A DNA stretch of 64,000 bases from Nectonema munidae (Eukaryota > Nematomorpha > Nectonematoida > Nectonematidae). A program made the translations under genes and the position numbers. Location of the stretch: the NCBI GenBank assembly GCA_030549495.1, contig JAUIRK010000951.1, positions 1-64,000 on the forward strand, given 5' to 3'. How positions within the stretch are numbered: the first letter of the stretch is position 1; the number at the start of each line of letters is the position of its first letter. The notes beneath the pieces are model-generated. The model was not told the DNA's origin, searched no databases, and was given only the letters and a program-made list of their open reading frames with translations. Shown piece by piece: positions 36,770-49,285 of this stretch.

Positions 36770-39030
36770 ATAAGAAAAAAAAATCAATGTTAAAATAGTA
36801 TATTTTCCATTAGCACAATTTTTGCAAATATCTCTCAAACTAAAGGTGATGAGTAAAAATGGTGTGTATATTTGAAATCAGCATAAAAAACTGAGTCAGA
36901 AACAATATATTTTATTCAAGATTTTTACTGATTAAATTTGTAATACTTTAAAATTATTATCCAATTCGTAAAAAAAAGTAACTATTAAATTTTGACATTT
37001 ACTATACAAGATAGTAATGCGAAAGATAAAATAAAGGATATATGGAGAGATGGTTCGAATACCAAATTTGATAAACTTACCAAAAAAGACTGAAAATGTA
37101 AATATAGAATACTTTACTTGAAAGGCTTTGGAAAGCCCGATCCAAAATCCTACATTGCACCTGACTAAAAATCTATACAATTAAAAAGTTTGCGATACCC
37201 AATAGTTTAGGAATGACTTTCAGAAAGGACACCATATTTCATCTTCCGCGTAGTCTAACCTAAGTGTAGATGTGATTGAAGCAACAATAATAATAATTCA
37301 ACAATTTTTGTTCACGCTGGCCTTAACTTTTAAATTCTGCTTTGGGAACACATTCAATGCAGAAGAGAGAGTTCTGTTTTTCCGTGATTTACCGAATAAA
37401 TTTTCAATAACAAAAAATAACAGATGTAAAAGTAACAAAGATCTAACGAATAGGATAGCTCAAGCACTCAAGCTCAGTTATTTTGTCGATTTTAAATATC
37501 CTAACTTCCGGTAGAAGTTTCAGTACAACATAAAGGCTTGGATCATCCATTTTAGTGTTCGGATCCAAAATTTTAATTATAGAATAAAACGCAAATCTCG
37601 TTTATTTTTTTATATATAATTTATCTTTTTTCTATAATTTATCTTTATTTATCTTTAATATATAATTTATCTTTTATTTTATGTATATTTTATCTTCGAT
37701 AAGTATATGATTGCTCATCCATCTTTCAGTGATATCTAAAGTCAAGTTAAAATGCCTTTTACAATATACAACTTTACATATTAGTTCTTGCGATTGGGAT
37801 GATCAAAACTGTCAAAACAACGTTTCGAAATCGAGGTAATTTTCCATCACTCAACAGGATAAGACAGAAAATAGGCGATATTATTTCAATCATTAATTTA
37901 ATTTTCAAAATAATATTGAAAAAAATTCCTTTCAGAAATTTTTTTTATAAAATCACACTTTGTAAATTTACTTACTTACAGATGTGCCCTTTGGATTACA
38001 ATTTCCAAAAGAACCTCCATGTTTTTCAAAGGAAAAATTCTTTAACACCTGAAATTAATGGAAGTCAATGAAGTTATTTCTCTCTCTTTCAATTGTTGAA
38101 TGTGACACATATCATACAATTTCATTATTTTATTTTTTAGTCTTGATAATCTGAAGGATAACCTTTTATTTTTTGAAGTTTATTGTGTAAAAAATGAGTA
38201 TTTCATTCTTTCTAGATGAAATAATTATCGATTTGCCTACCATGTAGACCAGGGTTGCCAAGCCTTTGTATTCAAATCGGTCACTAAGATTCTTGATATT
38301 TAAAAATCATCCATTATATGGTAAGAAATCCCGAAAATTTTACACCCTTTTTTCCTTCTACAGATCCCATATTAAAAAAGGATTCATCATCCAATCTTCT
38401 ATTTAAAGCTCAAACAAATCCTCAATTCTGAACATTAAGAGATCCTTCAGATGAGATCTATGATGATAAAAATGTTTACTTTGATGGAAACTCTGACTTT
38501 ATTATTCAAGAATATTTTCTAAAAAAATTGTCCACCCGAATTCCGTTTTCGCTCAAAAGTGGGCAATTCGCCCACAGTTGCGAAACTCTGAATTATAGAC
38601 AATGTTATCTCATTAAAATTTAGTCGCAAGAAATTCACCTCGTTGAAAATAGAAAACACAATAATTTGGCTATCAATTTGAAGCTATTATAATAAAGTTG
38701 ACATTCCTTTTTCTTTTAATATTGTATAAAAACGGGATTTTTCAAAATAAAATATACTATATTTCAAAATCGAAAAAAATTAAATCGAAATACTATAGAT
38801 TTCTTTTTATTCTGTAACTGAGTTTTAAATATAATGATGAAATTTCTAAAAAAAAAAGTTAATATATTTTCAAAGTCGAGAGAACACTATTCATTAAAAA
38901 TTTTGTGAATACTCTGACGTTTGAAAAATAAATAATTTTTTTTTCACATTATTTTTATTTGTGCAATCACGATTTTATTATTTAACTTTTTGTTGAGTTT
39001 AGGCTAGCTCTTTTTTGTTTCACTGTTTAG
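36770..39030. other. Intron 5, last part
   Basis: No supported gene. TAATTTATCTTTT-like units repeat at about 37,613-37,700. A two-stem hairpin (TTTCGC...GTGGGCAATTCGCCCAC...GCGAAA) is at 38,547-38,585. The + frame 37,272-37,514 is not recognised. Confidence 0.4.
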
Positions 39031-39207
39031 TTCCATGTAAAAAGTTGCCACCAAACATCAAAAATGGCAGAGTCATCGTCATTAGATCTTATCACGGCAG
39101 TCAAGCAAAGTTTGAATGTTTTTCCGGTTACAAACTTTCGAATGAGCTCCACAATCTTACCTGCTTGTTTGGAAACTGGACTGGAATCATGCCTACCTGT
39201 GAAGAAA
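39031..39207 (+). CDS. CCP exon 6
   Basis: A long pyrimidine tract ending CACTGTTTAG and donor A|GTAACT bound a 177-nt phase 1-1 exon: VPCKKLPP, NG turn in NIKNGRV, AKFECFSGYKLS, third cysteine in LTCLFGNW, and IMPTC. It is a canonical CCP with Trp. The longer open frame starting at 39,064 in another frame and the antisense frame at 39,027-39,275 are shadows. The small number of residues between the last cysteine and the donor suggests tight packing of neighbouring modules. Confidence 0.92.
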
Positions 39208-40084
39208 GTAACTTTTTTATTCACTCCAAGTTTTCTTAACAATCCTATTCTTTCATATCCAGATATTTCTTTCAATCTTAATAATATGTTCGCAGCGATC
39301 TATGAAAAATTTCATTCTCTAAAAGAGTTTAGAAATTTCAGAGCAATATTTCTCAAACTACTACTATTCAACGCCCCCTTAGACAAAATTTATTTTGAAA
39401 ATGGCGACATTTTCCAAAGAAAAGCTCCAAATAGAATATATTTTTTTTCAAAATAAATAAAATATTTCGAAAATTTGAAGAATTATAAAAAAAATAATAA
39501 AAAATTGTACTATTATAGAAATTATTAAGGCATTTGTTAAAGTTCACAGAAATAAAATTAACACTACCAAAAATATAAGAAGTTTGATTTATTGAATTCA
39601 TTAAGATTTCTTAAGAACATTTTAGATTATATAATGTAATAAAATAAAAAATAAGTTTTAACCAATCAAAGTGCTTAAAGAAATGATTGATAGAAATAAT
39701 AAACTTAGGATAACGTTGAAGATTTTAAGTCAACTTCATTTTTGGGCTTTCAAATATATACGATTTTTACTTCTAACTTGTCTTTTTTTTAGTTTAAAAT
39801 AGTCTTTTTTCAATTATAATTTGTCTTTTTTAAGTTCTAAAGTGTCTTTTTTCAATGCTAATTTGTCTTTTTTAAGTCCTAAATAGTCTTTTTTGCGATT
39901 TTATTTTGTATTTTAGAAAGAGCGTTTGGAATTTAAAAAAGACAATTTAGAACTTAAAAAAGACGAACTTGAAAAAGACAAATTAGAATTGATAAAATAC
40001 AATAATTTCCATTGTGTTGATAAGTATAATACGATCAGCATTTGTATATACTTTCAACTTTTTTATGAACTTTCTTTCACTTAG
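39208..40084. repeat. Intron 6 with inverted arrays of the 21-bp repeat
   Basis: From about 39,775 to 39,900, AATTTGTCTTTTTTAAGTTC units recur about five times. From about 39,935 to 40,010 the same unit appears in reverse (AAAAAGACAATTTAGAACTT). Together they form an imperfect foldback of about 235 bp directly upstream of exon 7. It is the same repeat as in the palindromic MITE arms at 30.4-32.6 kb. Confidence 0.75.
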
Positions 40085-40300
40085 AATACTGTTCTTATCC
40101 TGGCCTATTGGAAAATGCCAAGATCATGCTTATTGGAAAGTATGGGGAGTATGAGTATCGACAATACATCGTGAAGATCAGCCATGGAAGAAGAATTTTG
40201 TACACGTGTAATAAAAAGTATTACCTAGCGTATGGTCCTTCAGGAGCCACTTGTTTCAATGGAGAATGGATACCCAATCAAAAGCCGTTGTGTCTCTCGG
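40085..40300 (+). CDS. CCP exon 7 (long hypervariable loop)
   Basis: Acceptor TTTCACTTAG and donor G|GTAAAG give a 216-nt phase 1-1 exon. First cysteine is in EYCSYPG, second in ILYTCNKKYYL, third in GATCFNGEW and fourth in KPLCLS. At 72 codons it is longer than its neighbours; the excess is a tyrosine-rich insertion between cysteines 1 and 2 (KYGEYEYRQY). The module begins 23 bases upstream of the TTG that opens the apparent ORF. It follows exon 6 after a short 877-nt intron. Confidence 0.91.
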
Positions 40301-41763
40301 GTAAAGAGTTTTCAAAATTACCTTCATTTGATCTTGCCAGCGCCTCTCATCAACTAGAATTATAATATTTTTGGTTTGGTATAAGAAAATTTTTACAACT
40401 TAAAAAAAAAGCTAAAACTTTAAATTTTTAGTATTTTTCAATTTTATATAATTAAAAAAAGTAGAGCATAATTTCTTTCACGATAAATAAAATGTATAGA
40501 AAATTTGTAGAATTATTTCAAATTAATATAAATCTTATATAATATATAAGATTTTATAAAAGATGAATAGAGAATTATGCAATCGATAAATTTTTCATCC
40601 TATAACATGAATTCATGATCCATATCTCATGTATCTTGAGCGTTTAAGATTTCGAGAGAAGAATGAAAAATATTGACTTAAATTTTCAAGATTTGAGTAT
40701 TTTTTGGCACTAACAAGGACTTCTTAATTCACTTATACTCATCTGCGTTCTCATTCATAAATTTTCATTCATCTCCTTCTTTTTAGTAACTTAAATAATT
40801 ACTTTTGAAAATTTTAAATGTCACATTTGTATGTCGTGTATGATGCGATGCCAAAAAATTTGGCAAAACTTATGTCTTAAAAACCGCCATCTACGCAATA
40901 TACATATATTTAAAAAAAATAAATTTTAAAATTTACTACCCTTCTTTTGAAAAGCTTTTAGAGCGCTATAAGAGAAACTTCTTGAAAACTCCCTGAAATT
41001 TTTTAACAAAATCTCATATCTTAAAAGCACCTCCTTCACTCAAAAATATTAATAAGAAAAGTTCATAAAGCTAAAATAACAATACACAGTAAATCCATCA
41101 TCTAGTATATTGGTTTCATAATATTCTAAATCAAGGTTCTTCAACCCTTTTTACACGCGGGCCCAAAATGATATTGAAATTAACTCTAGGCCCTAAAAAT
41201 TCTATTTAAAGGATAAAAGCATACAATACATAAAAATAGAACAAGCACAATACTTTAATTTTTGTAATTGATGTCAAAATTAAAATAGTGAGATTTTTAT
41301 TGTTTTATTCGAAAACTTTTAACTTTTGTGATGAAAAGTAAAGGGGCCCAAATCGTTTTTATCAGGGCCCAATTTAAAAAAAAACTACTTCTTATGATAT
41401 TTATTTAAAAGAAAATTTTTTTAAAGTTTTTAAGCCGTGAGTAATGGTGTTCAACAATACGCTTAACAATTTTCAAAAACCGACTTAACAAATTTGATTT
41501 GGGTGTTATAGTGAACAAAAATTTCATTTTTTTGTGTCATAAATGAGACGCTTACTTTAAATTTGTATTTTTTTATATATATAAATGGCTAAAACAAAAT
41601 TTCTAGGTTATATTTAAAATTTTCTTTTATTATGCATCCCTTCAAAGAAGTGATGTAAAGAGAACGTCCAGAACTGAAGTGACCAGTAGCAAACTGTAAG
41701 CTAGGCGTAAAAATATATCGTGGAAATAATTTAAGTAAAAATAAAGAAAATTACTTTATTTAG
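40301..41763. other. Intron 7
   Basis: At 41,130-41,380 GGTTCTTCAACCCTTTTTA, CGCGGGCCC and later GGGGCCC and CAGGGCCC suggest an old hAT-like MITE, without provable ends. The rest shows nothing. Confidence 0.35.
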
Positions 41764-41967
41764 ATTCCTGTCCAAAAATTCATTCTGATTTCCGACAAAA
41801 AGTTGAAGTCTTGAAGCTGGGTATGAAAGGCGTTGCCCGTGATGAAGAAAATGAAGTTGTTCTGAGAGTGAGTTGTACTGGCAAAGACTACGTCCTTACC
41901 TCGAATACATCAATCGTGAAATGTCGGTATGGCTCGTGGATGCCAAAGTGGCCTTCGTGCAAGCCAA
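41764..41967 (+). CDS. CCP exon 8 (no long ATG frame)
   Basis: Acceptor TTACTTTATTTAG and donor A|GTAAAT bound a 204-nt phase 1-1 exon. It encodes DSCPKIHSDF, an acidic loop (ARDEENEVV), the core LRVSCTGKDYVL, third cysteine in VKCRYGSW and WPSCKP, so all four cysteines and a Trp are there. There is no convenient ATG or long frame, so this exon is easily missed. The increase in G+C and the correct phase with both neighbours support it. Confidence 0.88.
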
Positions 41968-42930
41968 GTAAATATTCAATATAAACAGGTTAATGAGAAT
42001 CAGCATCGTATGCCGCGACAATTTACAGAGAGACAATTCTTTCTTAAGAAATTTCGAAACACCGGAAACTTCACATCAAAGGCAAATTAGAGTTTTAGAT
42101 ATACTAGTTAGTTGGTTAACTCATTCGTTAGTTAGTCCGTTTGTTTATTATTTAGTTAAATAGTGAGTTACTTAGTTCTTTGGATGACGGATTTTTAATT
42201 GGTTATTTATTTTATTATCTTTATTTAAAATTTTCTAAAGCGAAGATAATGAATGCGAGTAAGCAAATTGAATTCTCATTCTTCCTCATCATGATTTCCT
42301 ACATGTATACGTCAATAAGTTTTAATCAATTATTCCGTTAGTTAGTAAAATGGTTATTGCGTTTATTATTTAATTCGTTTATTAGCAAATACTTTATAAG
42401 TACTATGATAAAAATTATTTGGTTCTATTTTGATGCTTGCGTTGAATTTTCTTAAGGTAAATTGTCAAAAAAGGTACTAAGGCTTCAGTATCTGACGTCA
42501 TCATTAGCAGTTTCAACATCCGAAGCTTTGTTTATCCAACGATATTTTACTCCATTATGTTTTATTTCTGTCGAAGTTCTTCAAACATATTTTACACATT
42601 TTAAGGGATCAATTAAGAAATAATTTGTTATTTTAGGCCAAGTTAAAATAATATTAAAAATTTGTTCTCACTGTAAACAAGAAAAGATCGAGAAAACCAA
42701 TTGGATTAGATCGAACAGCTTTAAAAAATGAGAATATACAGATTTTTTCTTTTTTCTTGTAAAAAATTCTCACATTTGAAGAGATTGATAACATTGATTT
42801 AGTTACAATTGTTCATCTATGCAAAAAAAGTTTTTGTGAATTTAAAGAAATATTTAGCATGTGAAAATTGCATTCAACTTTGCTTCTTAGTTATAAGAGG
42901 GCTAGAGCGAAATTTACTAGATTGATATAC
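41968..42930. other. Intron 8, first part
   Basis: Degenerate GTTAGTTAG-like stretches at 42,100-42,180 and 42,330-42,380; otherwise nothing. Confidence 0.4.
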
Positions 42931-42934
42931 TAAA

Positions 42935-43125
42935 GGTAAAGGTACCGTGGAGTGTTTTCTTGGAGAAGGCACAATTGCGCCTCTTGTATGGAACTATGAG
43001 AAAAGTAGGCTTGATGCGGAATCGAAGCCAAGACATTTGAGTTATGTAAACATAGTATCCTATTCAAGCATTGTCTAAGGTTCAATACAGCATCAAATCT
43101 TTTGTACTCATAGTTATCTACAAGT
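42935..43125 (-). mobile_element. Possible tRNA-derived SINE
   Basis: On the minus strand GGCTTCGATTCCG resembles a pol III B box (one mismatch to GGTTCGANTCC), with an anticodon-arm-like ATGTTTACAT upstream and TAGACAATGCTTGAATAGG in the place of an A box. The A box is poor, and no poly(A) or target duplication was identified. Confidence 0.3.
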
Positions 43126-44297
43126 TAGGCTCTCCCTTTTTGATGAAACCACTCTATGCTACCTCTACCTGGGATATATTTGTTGAATTGTGTATATTTT
43201 AGTTCGTGTTTCTACATGTTACATATAAATTCAATGCCTTAACTATAAATTTTTCAAGTTATATTTTTATAGATGTCAAAAATATTTACAAATAGATTGT
43301 TAAATATAACGCATTTTCTTGAACATAAAGCTAGGCCTTAATTAAATTTGAAATAAACAAAAACCAGAAATATCAAATATAGATCTCTTTAAAAAAAGAA
43401 GAAAATTGTCTTTTAAGACTTTTGGAAAAAGATTATTTTATTACTTTTGAAATTTTTTTTTATCAAAAATAACTACAAATCTCAAAAAGCAACATAAGAC
43501 AATAGAGAAAAGAAGGAGAAGAAGAAGAAGTTTATTTGAAAAAAAAACATAAGTGATACAATGATTACCTAATGTAATTGTAAACATATTAATAAAAAAA
43601 CATTAAACTTCATAATATTCATTATTCATGTTTATGATGATTGAATAATTTGATATAAGGTAAAGAAAATATGTGATCAAAAAGACATTAAAAACTATAT
43701 ATATCAGAGGTCTGGCAAGACCTCTGGGGAGATAACTTGCCAGCCTTATTATATAAGAAAAGTATTTTTTTATTTTCCTAACCAAATGTATAACCCCTGT
43801 TTTGATATTAGTAAACACAAGTATTTAAATTTTTTTGCTAAAATTGTGTTGATATTATTGATAGGGTTATTATAGCCTAACCACATGGTACCATTGATTA
43901 GACTCAGGGTTTCAGTACCAGAAAAAATTGCTTAGCTCCGACTCTGAAGCAGAAATATTTTAGTCTCTGGCTTCGACTCTGACGCCGGCTCCAGTTTCTT
44001 TAACTTTCTTTTTATTAATTTTAAGAAATTGATTGAAGCTATGCTATCTATATAATATATATCTAGAAAAACTACATTTTTATAACTAACTAATTCTTTT
44101 GTTATAAACTTACATTTGATAGGGACTAATATAGTTCACAAAATTACCGTTTTGCATTTATAAAACAAAAACTGTTTCCGTTTCATGGACTAAAAAATGA
44201 AAACTAAAACAAATCTTTCTACCTAAAGTATTAGAAAACTAGAAAAAATAATAGTTTTAACCTAGTAATGTTCAATACAAAAAATGGTACCCTATAT
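43126..44297. other. Intron 8, middle part
   Basis: (GAA)n at 43,515-43,530. A hairpin AGAGGTCT-GGCA-AGACCTCT lies at about 43,706-43,725, of the kind seen in 3' ends of LINEs. No gene. Confidence 0.4.
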
Positions 44298-44305
44298 ATA
44301 TATAT

Positions 44306-44818
44306 TAGAGGCCAGCGTGGGCGGGCCACTCACGTTGGTTTGTGACCCACACCAAAATTTAGAGTGCTGGTCATTTGTTTAAGACTTACTGCGAAGCGGG
44401 ACGTGCTTGGTTTCAATATTAGTACTACAGGTTAGTGAGGGTTAGCTTTTAAAATTGCGGATATTTGGGAATTAATTCTTAAAAAATCGTATAATTTATA
44501 AGATATTCATTCATAGCCCATATGTCATTGTATAAGCTATAAAGTGTAACATCAGTAAAGAATATCACGCACACTGACAACTTTTACATCATCAAAGCAA
44601 ATATTTTAAGTATAGCATATAAATTATATTCTTTATCACAATGAGATACTTATAAGTTGGTTGATTGTTTAAATCTAAAATTGTGGGTTTGGTATGGGTT
44701 TAAATTTGAAATTGCGGGTAGTTTTATTCTTTTTATTGCGGGTGAGAGGCGAATGCAAAATAATAAAATGGGGGGCCGGCTGAGTGTGAGCAAATTTTGC
44801 AACCCGCGTAGAGCTCTA
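44306..44818. mobile_element. hAT-like MITE, about 513 bp
   Basis: The left end reads TAGAGGCCAGCGTGGGCGGG and the right end, reversed, TAGAGCTCTACGCGGGTTG. Flanks ATATATAT and ATATATAC would be an 8-bp target duplication but are low complexity. G-rich internal repeats (GGGTTTGGTATGGGTTT, ATTGCGGGT) fit a MITE. The TAGAG end is shared with the hAT at 18,466. Confidence 0.5.
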
Positions 44819-45044
44819 ATATATACATATCTATCTATCTATAGAATATCATTCCAAAATATCATTTTTCAAAGTTAAATAAAAACTTGTTTTTTTATCC
44901 GATTAACTTGAAATTTTATGCGTTAGCTAAAAACACATTTGGACTGGTAAGGTAATTTTTTCATGTGAAAATTTCAACGTTTACATAATCTGATAAATCC
45001 TTATAAAGTCATTACACGCGCATAATTGAAAAATGGGTATCCAA

Positions 45045-45136
45045 AAAACTTTTCAAACTTTTCCTCCATTCGAACTTTCAAGTCTCATCTCAAAAAGCAT
45101 TTGTGGGATCTTATGCTGGACAATCCTGCTGTATGA
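45045..45136 (+). mobile_element. Possible LINE C-terminal scrap
   Basis: The frame reads FSNFSSIRTFKSHLKKHLWD and stops after NPAV. F..I.TFKS.LK..L is the usual end of many non-LTR ORF2 proteins. It lies 280 bp before exon 9. Short, so uncertain. Confidence 0.35.
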
Positions 45137-45418
45137 GTGATTGCTTTGTCTGTAAACGGTGATATTATTTTTTATTGATGAATTGATGTATCACATTTGC
45201 CTTCTTCTGATTTCATTATGTCTCCTTTATTAACCATTGTTCCCTGGGCTATTTTAATCAAAACTAATATGCGAAAGCTATTTGTCATTGATTTACGTTG
45301 TGGAGATACAAATTTACTCATGCTCTACTTCTTATTGTATACTTTTATGCTTAATTCTTTATATAATATTATATAATCTAATACACTACAACTTATTGAA
45401 TGTTCGCAACTAACTTAG

Positions 45419-45622
45419 AAGGGTGCGAAGTTGTTGCTATACCGAATGGAGCCTTTTCCTTTGAAACGAAGATGGTTTCTGAAGGCCACATCATTCCACA
45501 TCAACGCAAAATCAAGCTTGTATGCAATAATGGCTACTCTTTGAGAGAAACGAAGGAAAAACATTTCATTTGCAACCTCTCAGAATGGAATCCAAAAATA
45601 CCTACAAATCCTTGCCTTGCAA
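45419..45622 (+). CDS. CCP exon 9
   Basis: Acceptor AACTAACTTAG and donor A|GTAATA give a 204-nt phase 1-1 exon with EGCEVVAI, the NG turn in PNGAFSF, the core KLVCNNGYSL, third cysteine in FICNLSEW and final cysteine in TNPCLA. Two extra residues lie between Trp and the last cysteine. The histidine-rich insertion (EGHIIPHQRK) between cysteines 1 and 2 makes it longer than modules 2-6. The preceding 250 bases contain a probable LINE tail piece. Confidence 0.92.
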
Positions 45623-47545
45623 GTAATATAAGTTTATATGTATACAATTTTGGTGGAAAATTTTAACTATAAATGCATTTTCTGCTTTTTCCTGATTTTT
45701 GTATTTATTAATTCTACAGGCGAACCCGATTTAACCATGCTTATTATGTTTATGTGATATATGTTATAATCGCTTTGTTACATCCAGTAGTTTTGTCAGA
45801 CCACTGATATAATATATCAGTTAAGACCTCATGAAACCTGAGACCAATTCAAGTAATAGAATGTATTTCAATTTTTTGAAGGCGCAATTTTGGATCAAGA
45901 GACAAATCAAATTAATAAACTTCTTTACTAATTTTAGAGATGTACGGATTCCAATATTTTTAGGCATCTGTTTTTTTGGTTTACATGCCAATCTCGATGG
46001 CGATTTTAATACTAAGCGCTAAATCTTTTGAAAAGTACTAAAAACAATCACACCGGCTTAATAAAGCAAATCATTATTATTTGATTAAAGAAGTATACTA
46101 TGATATTGGCATTACTTTAAAACTAAAAATAAGATACCATTATCCAATTTTTAATAGTTAAAATTAGTGATGGAATGATGAATTAAAATCGGGAAGCGTA
46201 AGAATTGTGATTTTGATACTTATTGGTTTTCTCACCCCCTCCTCCCCCTTTTTTTTATGAAAAAGTTAAATAAAAAAAAAATAAAAAAAAATTATTATGA
46301 AAAAGATAAATAAAAATGTTAGTTAGTTAGTTTTTCAGTTAGCTAATTAAATTAAACATTTTAAGACAAGGGTGAGAAAGATAATCAATAAAGTACCAAC
46401 AGTTTATTTATAAGTAAATATAAAAAAAATGTTTAATTTTTTATCTTTTTTATTATAAAAATTTTTAAGTGATATTTTAATTTTATTTTTCCTTATTAAA
46501 AAGAGAGAAGGGTGCTAGATAAAATCAATAAGTAGTGTAAGATTAAAAGCAAGTTTTGTTCGAAATCGTATTGGAAAAATTTACTACACTTTGAGATGAT
46601 TTTATTGAGATTCCTTGAAATGGATAAGGAATCTAAAATTTGATTGAATATCTCTGATGAGTGGCAAAATGTTTTAGCTTTTCTTCTAAATTTTGCATGG
46701 CGTTACATAATCAGCAAAGTTGAAGCAGTTTAGGAATAATATATTTGTATATTTAAACAGTTTATACTTTAATTTTAAATATATAGTGTTGTCTTTGCAC
46801 AATAACCTATCAGCTACATTTAACAAAGAGAATAGTTGACATCAACACTTGACTGCATAGCTAGATAGATATAAGAGTTAATTCAGTTTTGGCTACCTGA
46901 TTGAAGCCTGAACTAAAGAAAATCATTCATTTCAAATTAAATGTTGATTTATCCTAACATGGGTCTCTGATTAACTTACTTACTGTTGAATGAATAGTGA
47001 ATCCGTTAAATCATTCTCATTTTCAAAACTAAAACTAAAATTTTATAATCCCAGAAAGAGTAAAAACTCTTTTTTGAGAATAAACATTGAAATCGGAAAC
47101 GTACAAAAAGTTGATATCCTCCCATCGTTAATGTGATAAGTAAGTACATTTAGGTTCACAAACTTCTTCTTTTCCTCAAAAACTAGGTTTTTAGAGAATC
47201 ACGGTAATATCTTTTAAAAAAAATAAGCTTTTTTAAGAAATCTTAGTATAAATATTAAATAAATTGAAAAATAAAACAAAACTCAAAAATGAGATCCAGT
47301 TTAAACTTAAAAACTTTAAAGTTCAGTTTAAACTTGAACAAAGATATTTTACTGATTTTTGATGCCAATTCTTGAAAAATAGGCGATTATTACAGATCCC
47401 GATGTAATGGAAATCACATGCATTAAATATATAAAATTTCATTGAAAAAGGAAGCACAGACCATTTGTCTTGTAAATTATGCTTCCTAAAGCGTTACTCT
47501 TCATTACGTAAAGTGACATTATATTATTTATTTATTTAATATTAC
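45623..47545. other. Intron 9, first part
   Basis: AT-rich, poly(A)/poly(T) tracts at 46,250-46,300, no gene recognised. Confidence 0.45.
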
Positions 47546-47548
47546 GAG

Positions 47549-47797
47549 TTTTACCGCCATCTAGCATTTTGGAAACAGGCATTTAGGGCTGGACTTTGCG
47601 TTTCGGAGTTATGGTCTTCATCACCAGTGGACAATGACCCAACTTTTAAAATGCAAGATTTATAGGCTGGAATTAAACAATTGCTAAATCTATCGTTTTT
47701 GAAGTTAGGGCATTGCACACATCAGATGAGAAGCACAACTCGCAAAAGCAGCTTCCAGGGCTAAATGCCTGATTCTAAAATTTTAGATGGCGTTAAA
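47549..47797. mobile_element. MITE with ~40-bp inverted ends (CCGCCATCTAG)
   Basis: Left CCGCCATCTAGCATTTTGG and CAGGCATTTAGGGCTGGA are matched in reverse on the right by ACGCCATCTAAAATTTTAG and CAGGCATTTAGCCCTGGA. TA lies next to both ends, suggesting a Tc1/mariner-type target, though other superfamilies are possible. The 250-bp element is non-coding and lies in intron 9. Confidence 0.65.
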
Positions 47798-47799
47798 AT

Positions 47800-49102
47800 G
47801 TATATTTAAATTTATTATAGTGATACTCTTTTAGAATATAAATCTCCAAAGATTCATGAATAAAATGAACAGAATTCTCTCAATATTAGTAAAAGTTGGC
47901 AAATATAAGTTAGCAAATTGCAGTTAAAATTTATATCCAAAGTGGCAAACTTGTCTTTTTGCGTCTATGAATAAAGTATACTAAGTGATGGTTGAAAATC
48001 TATAGTTTAATCTGTGTTCAATAGAACAATTTTATCAATTCCATTCCAAAAGTTGTTTAAGAGTTTTTTTATCAATCTATAATTTTTTAGAAGCAAAAAA
48101 CAAATAAAATTTGCGGATCGGAGAAAAATTTTTTTGCAGAGGGTTATGAGATAGGGCATTTGTCCACGGTTTAAGCTCTAATTTGGTCTGTCACTATGTG
48201 TGAGACACAAAAGAGTGGCCTTTGAGCGAACTATGGCTGTCAATTTTAACAACATGAATAGATTAACAAAATTAACAGAATTAAATTTAAAAAAAAACCT
48301 GATTAACTTTATTATCCGAATCCTTCGTTATATATATGCAAATAAATTATTTTTTTCATAAAGTTTTTCATCTTTTTTACCTTTTAAAATCGAAATTAAA
48401 AAAAACACTTAAGAATTAAACGTTTTTGGTTGTATATTTCAGCAATGTTAATAATATTTCAGGGATATTATGGTTTTTAAAATTAACTGCATAAATTTTG
48501 ATAACAAAATCATTGTTTTTATAATCCGGCAAATTTCATTATCTCCTTACTATTTCATTCTTCTTTTCAGATTAACGTGGGTTAACTGTTTTTGAAATCA
48601 GCGTATTAGAAAATATGAATTAAATTCATGTTTTTGTGTAAAAAGATGCGCCTTCTTTTGTATATGTATGTTAACAACTTCATTAAATACAAAGAAAGTT
48701 TTAAGTTATAACATCAACTTCGTCTTAAGACTCTGTTATCCATAATATTAGAGCCAAGCTAATAAAAATTTTTTTTACTATTCAAAAAGAAATAAAACTT
48801 CATACTTATGTATGATTCGTGTAACATTTTTACGGAAATAAAGCGAAATAATCCGAAGTATCCAATTTATTTAAGCTCTTCGAAATATTTTTTTTCCACC
48901 AAATTAAAAATAATACATTCTAAATGGTTCAAAACATTGAAATACATCGCATTTTTTAATTTGTTTAAAAAATTAAGATTTTGAGAGGTTTTGAGAAGAT
49001 TACTTTTTGTATTGGTATAAATAGGCACACCCTTACCGTTTTTTCTTTGTAAATCGTTAAAAGATACTTCAATATATTTATATATTAACCATTTTTGGAT
49101 AG
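47800..49102. other. Intron 9, last part
   Basis: No supported feature. The minus-strand frame 48,867-49,124 (YIEVSFNDLQRKNGKG) is protein-like but matches no family I know and overlaps exon 10 only at its start. Confidence 0.4.
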
Positions 49103-49285
49103 ATTCTTGCAAATTAAAGAACATTTCGAATGGGGGAAGATTCGTGAATTCTCTTTTAGTCTCGGAAGCGGTGCAGCATGGGAGTGAAGTTTCTTTTACT
49201 TGTCCTCAGAATTACATAAAAAATTACAACTCCATCAAATGCTTCTTTGGAAAACTTGAACCTGAAGCTCCAGCTTGTAAAAAAG
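49103..49285 (+). CDS. CCP exon 10 (no Trp, weak donor)
   Basis: Acceptor TTTTTGGATAG and donor G|GTTTTT give a 183-nt phase 1-1 exon: DSCKLKNI, NG turn in SNGGRF, core VSFTCPQNYI, third cysteine in IKCFFG and APACKK. The donor is a poor match after the GT, which hints at regulated or inefficient splicing. The Trp before the last cysteine is replaced (FFGKLEPEAP). No ATG-started frame covers it. The antisense frame ending at 49,124 overlaps only its first bases and is unrelated. Confidence 0.82.

Noticed and set aside
37980-38045. TTACTTACAG acceptor followed by ATGTGCCC as a further CCP exon
   Set aside because: The following frame lacks the four-cysteine pattern and soon stops.
39027-39456. 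Antisense frame and a 130-codon + frame over exon 6
   Set aside because: Different frames from the CCP; both run on into intron sequence without protein character.
42100-42380. GTTAG-rich stretches as interstitial telomere repeat
   Set aside because: Irregular and not (TTAGG)n; simply low-complexity sequence.
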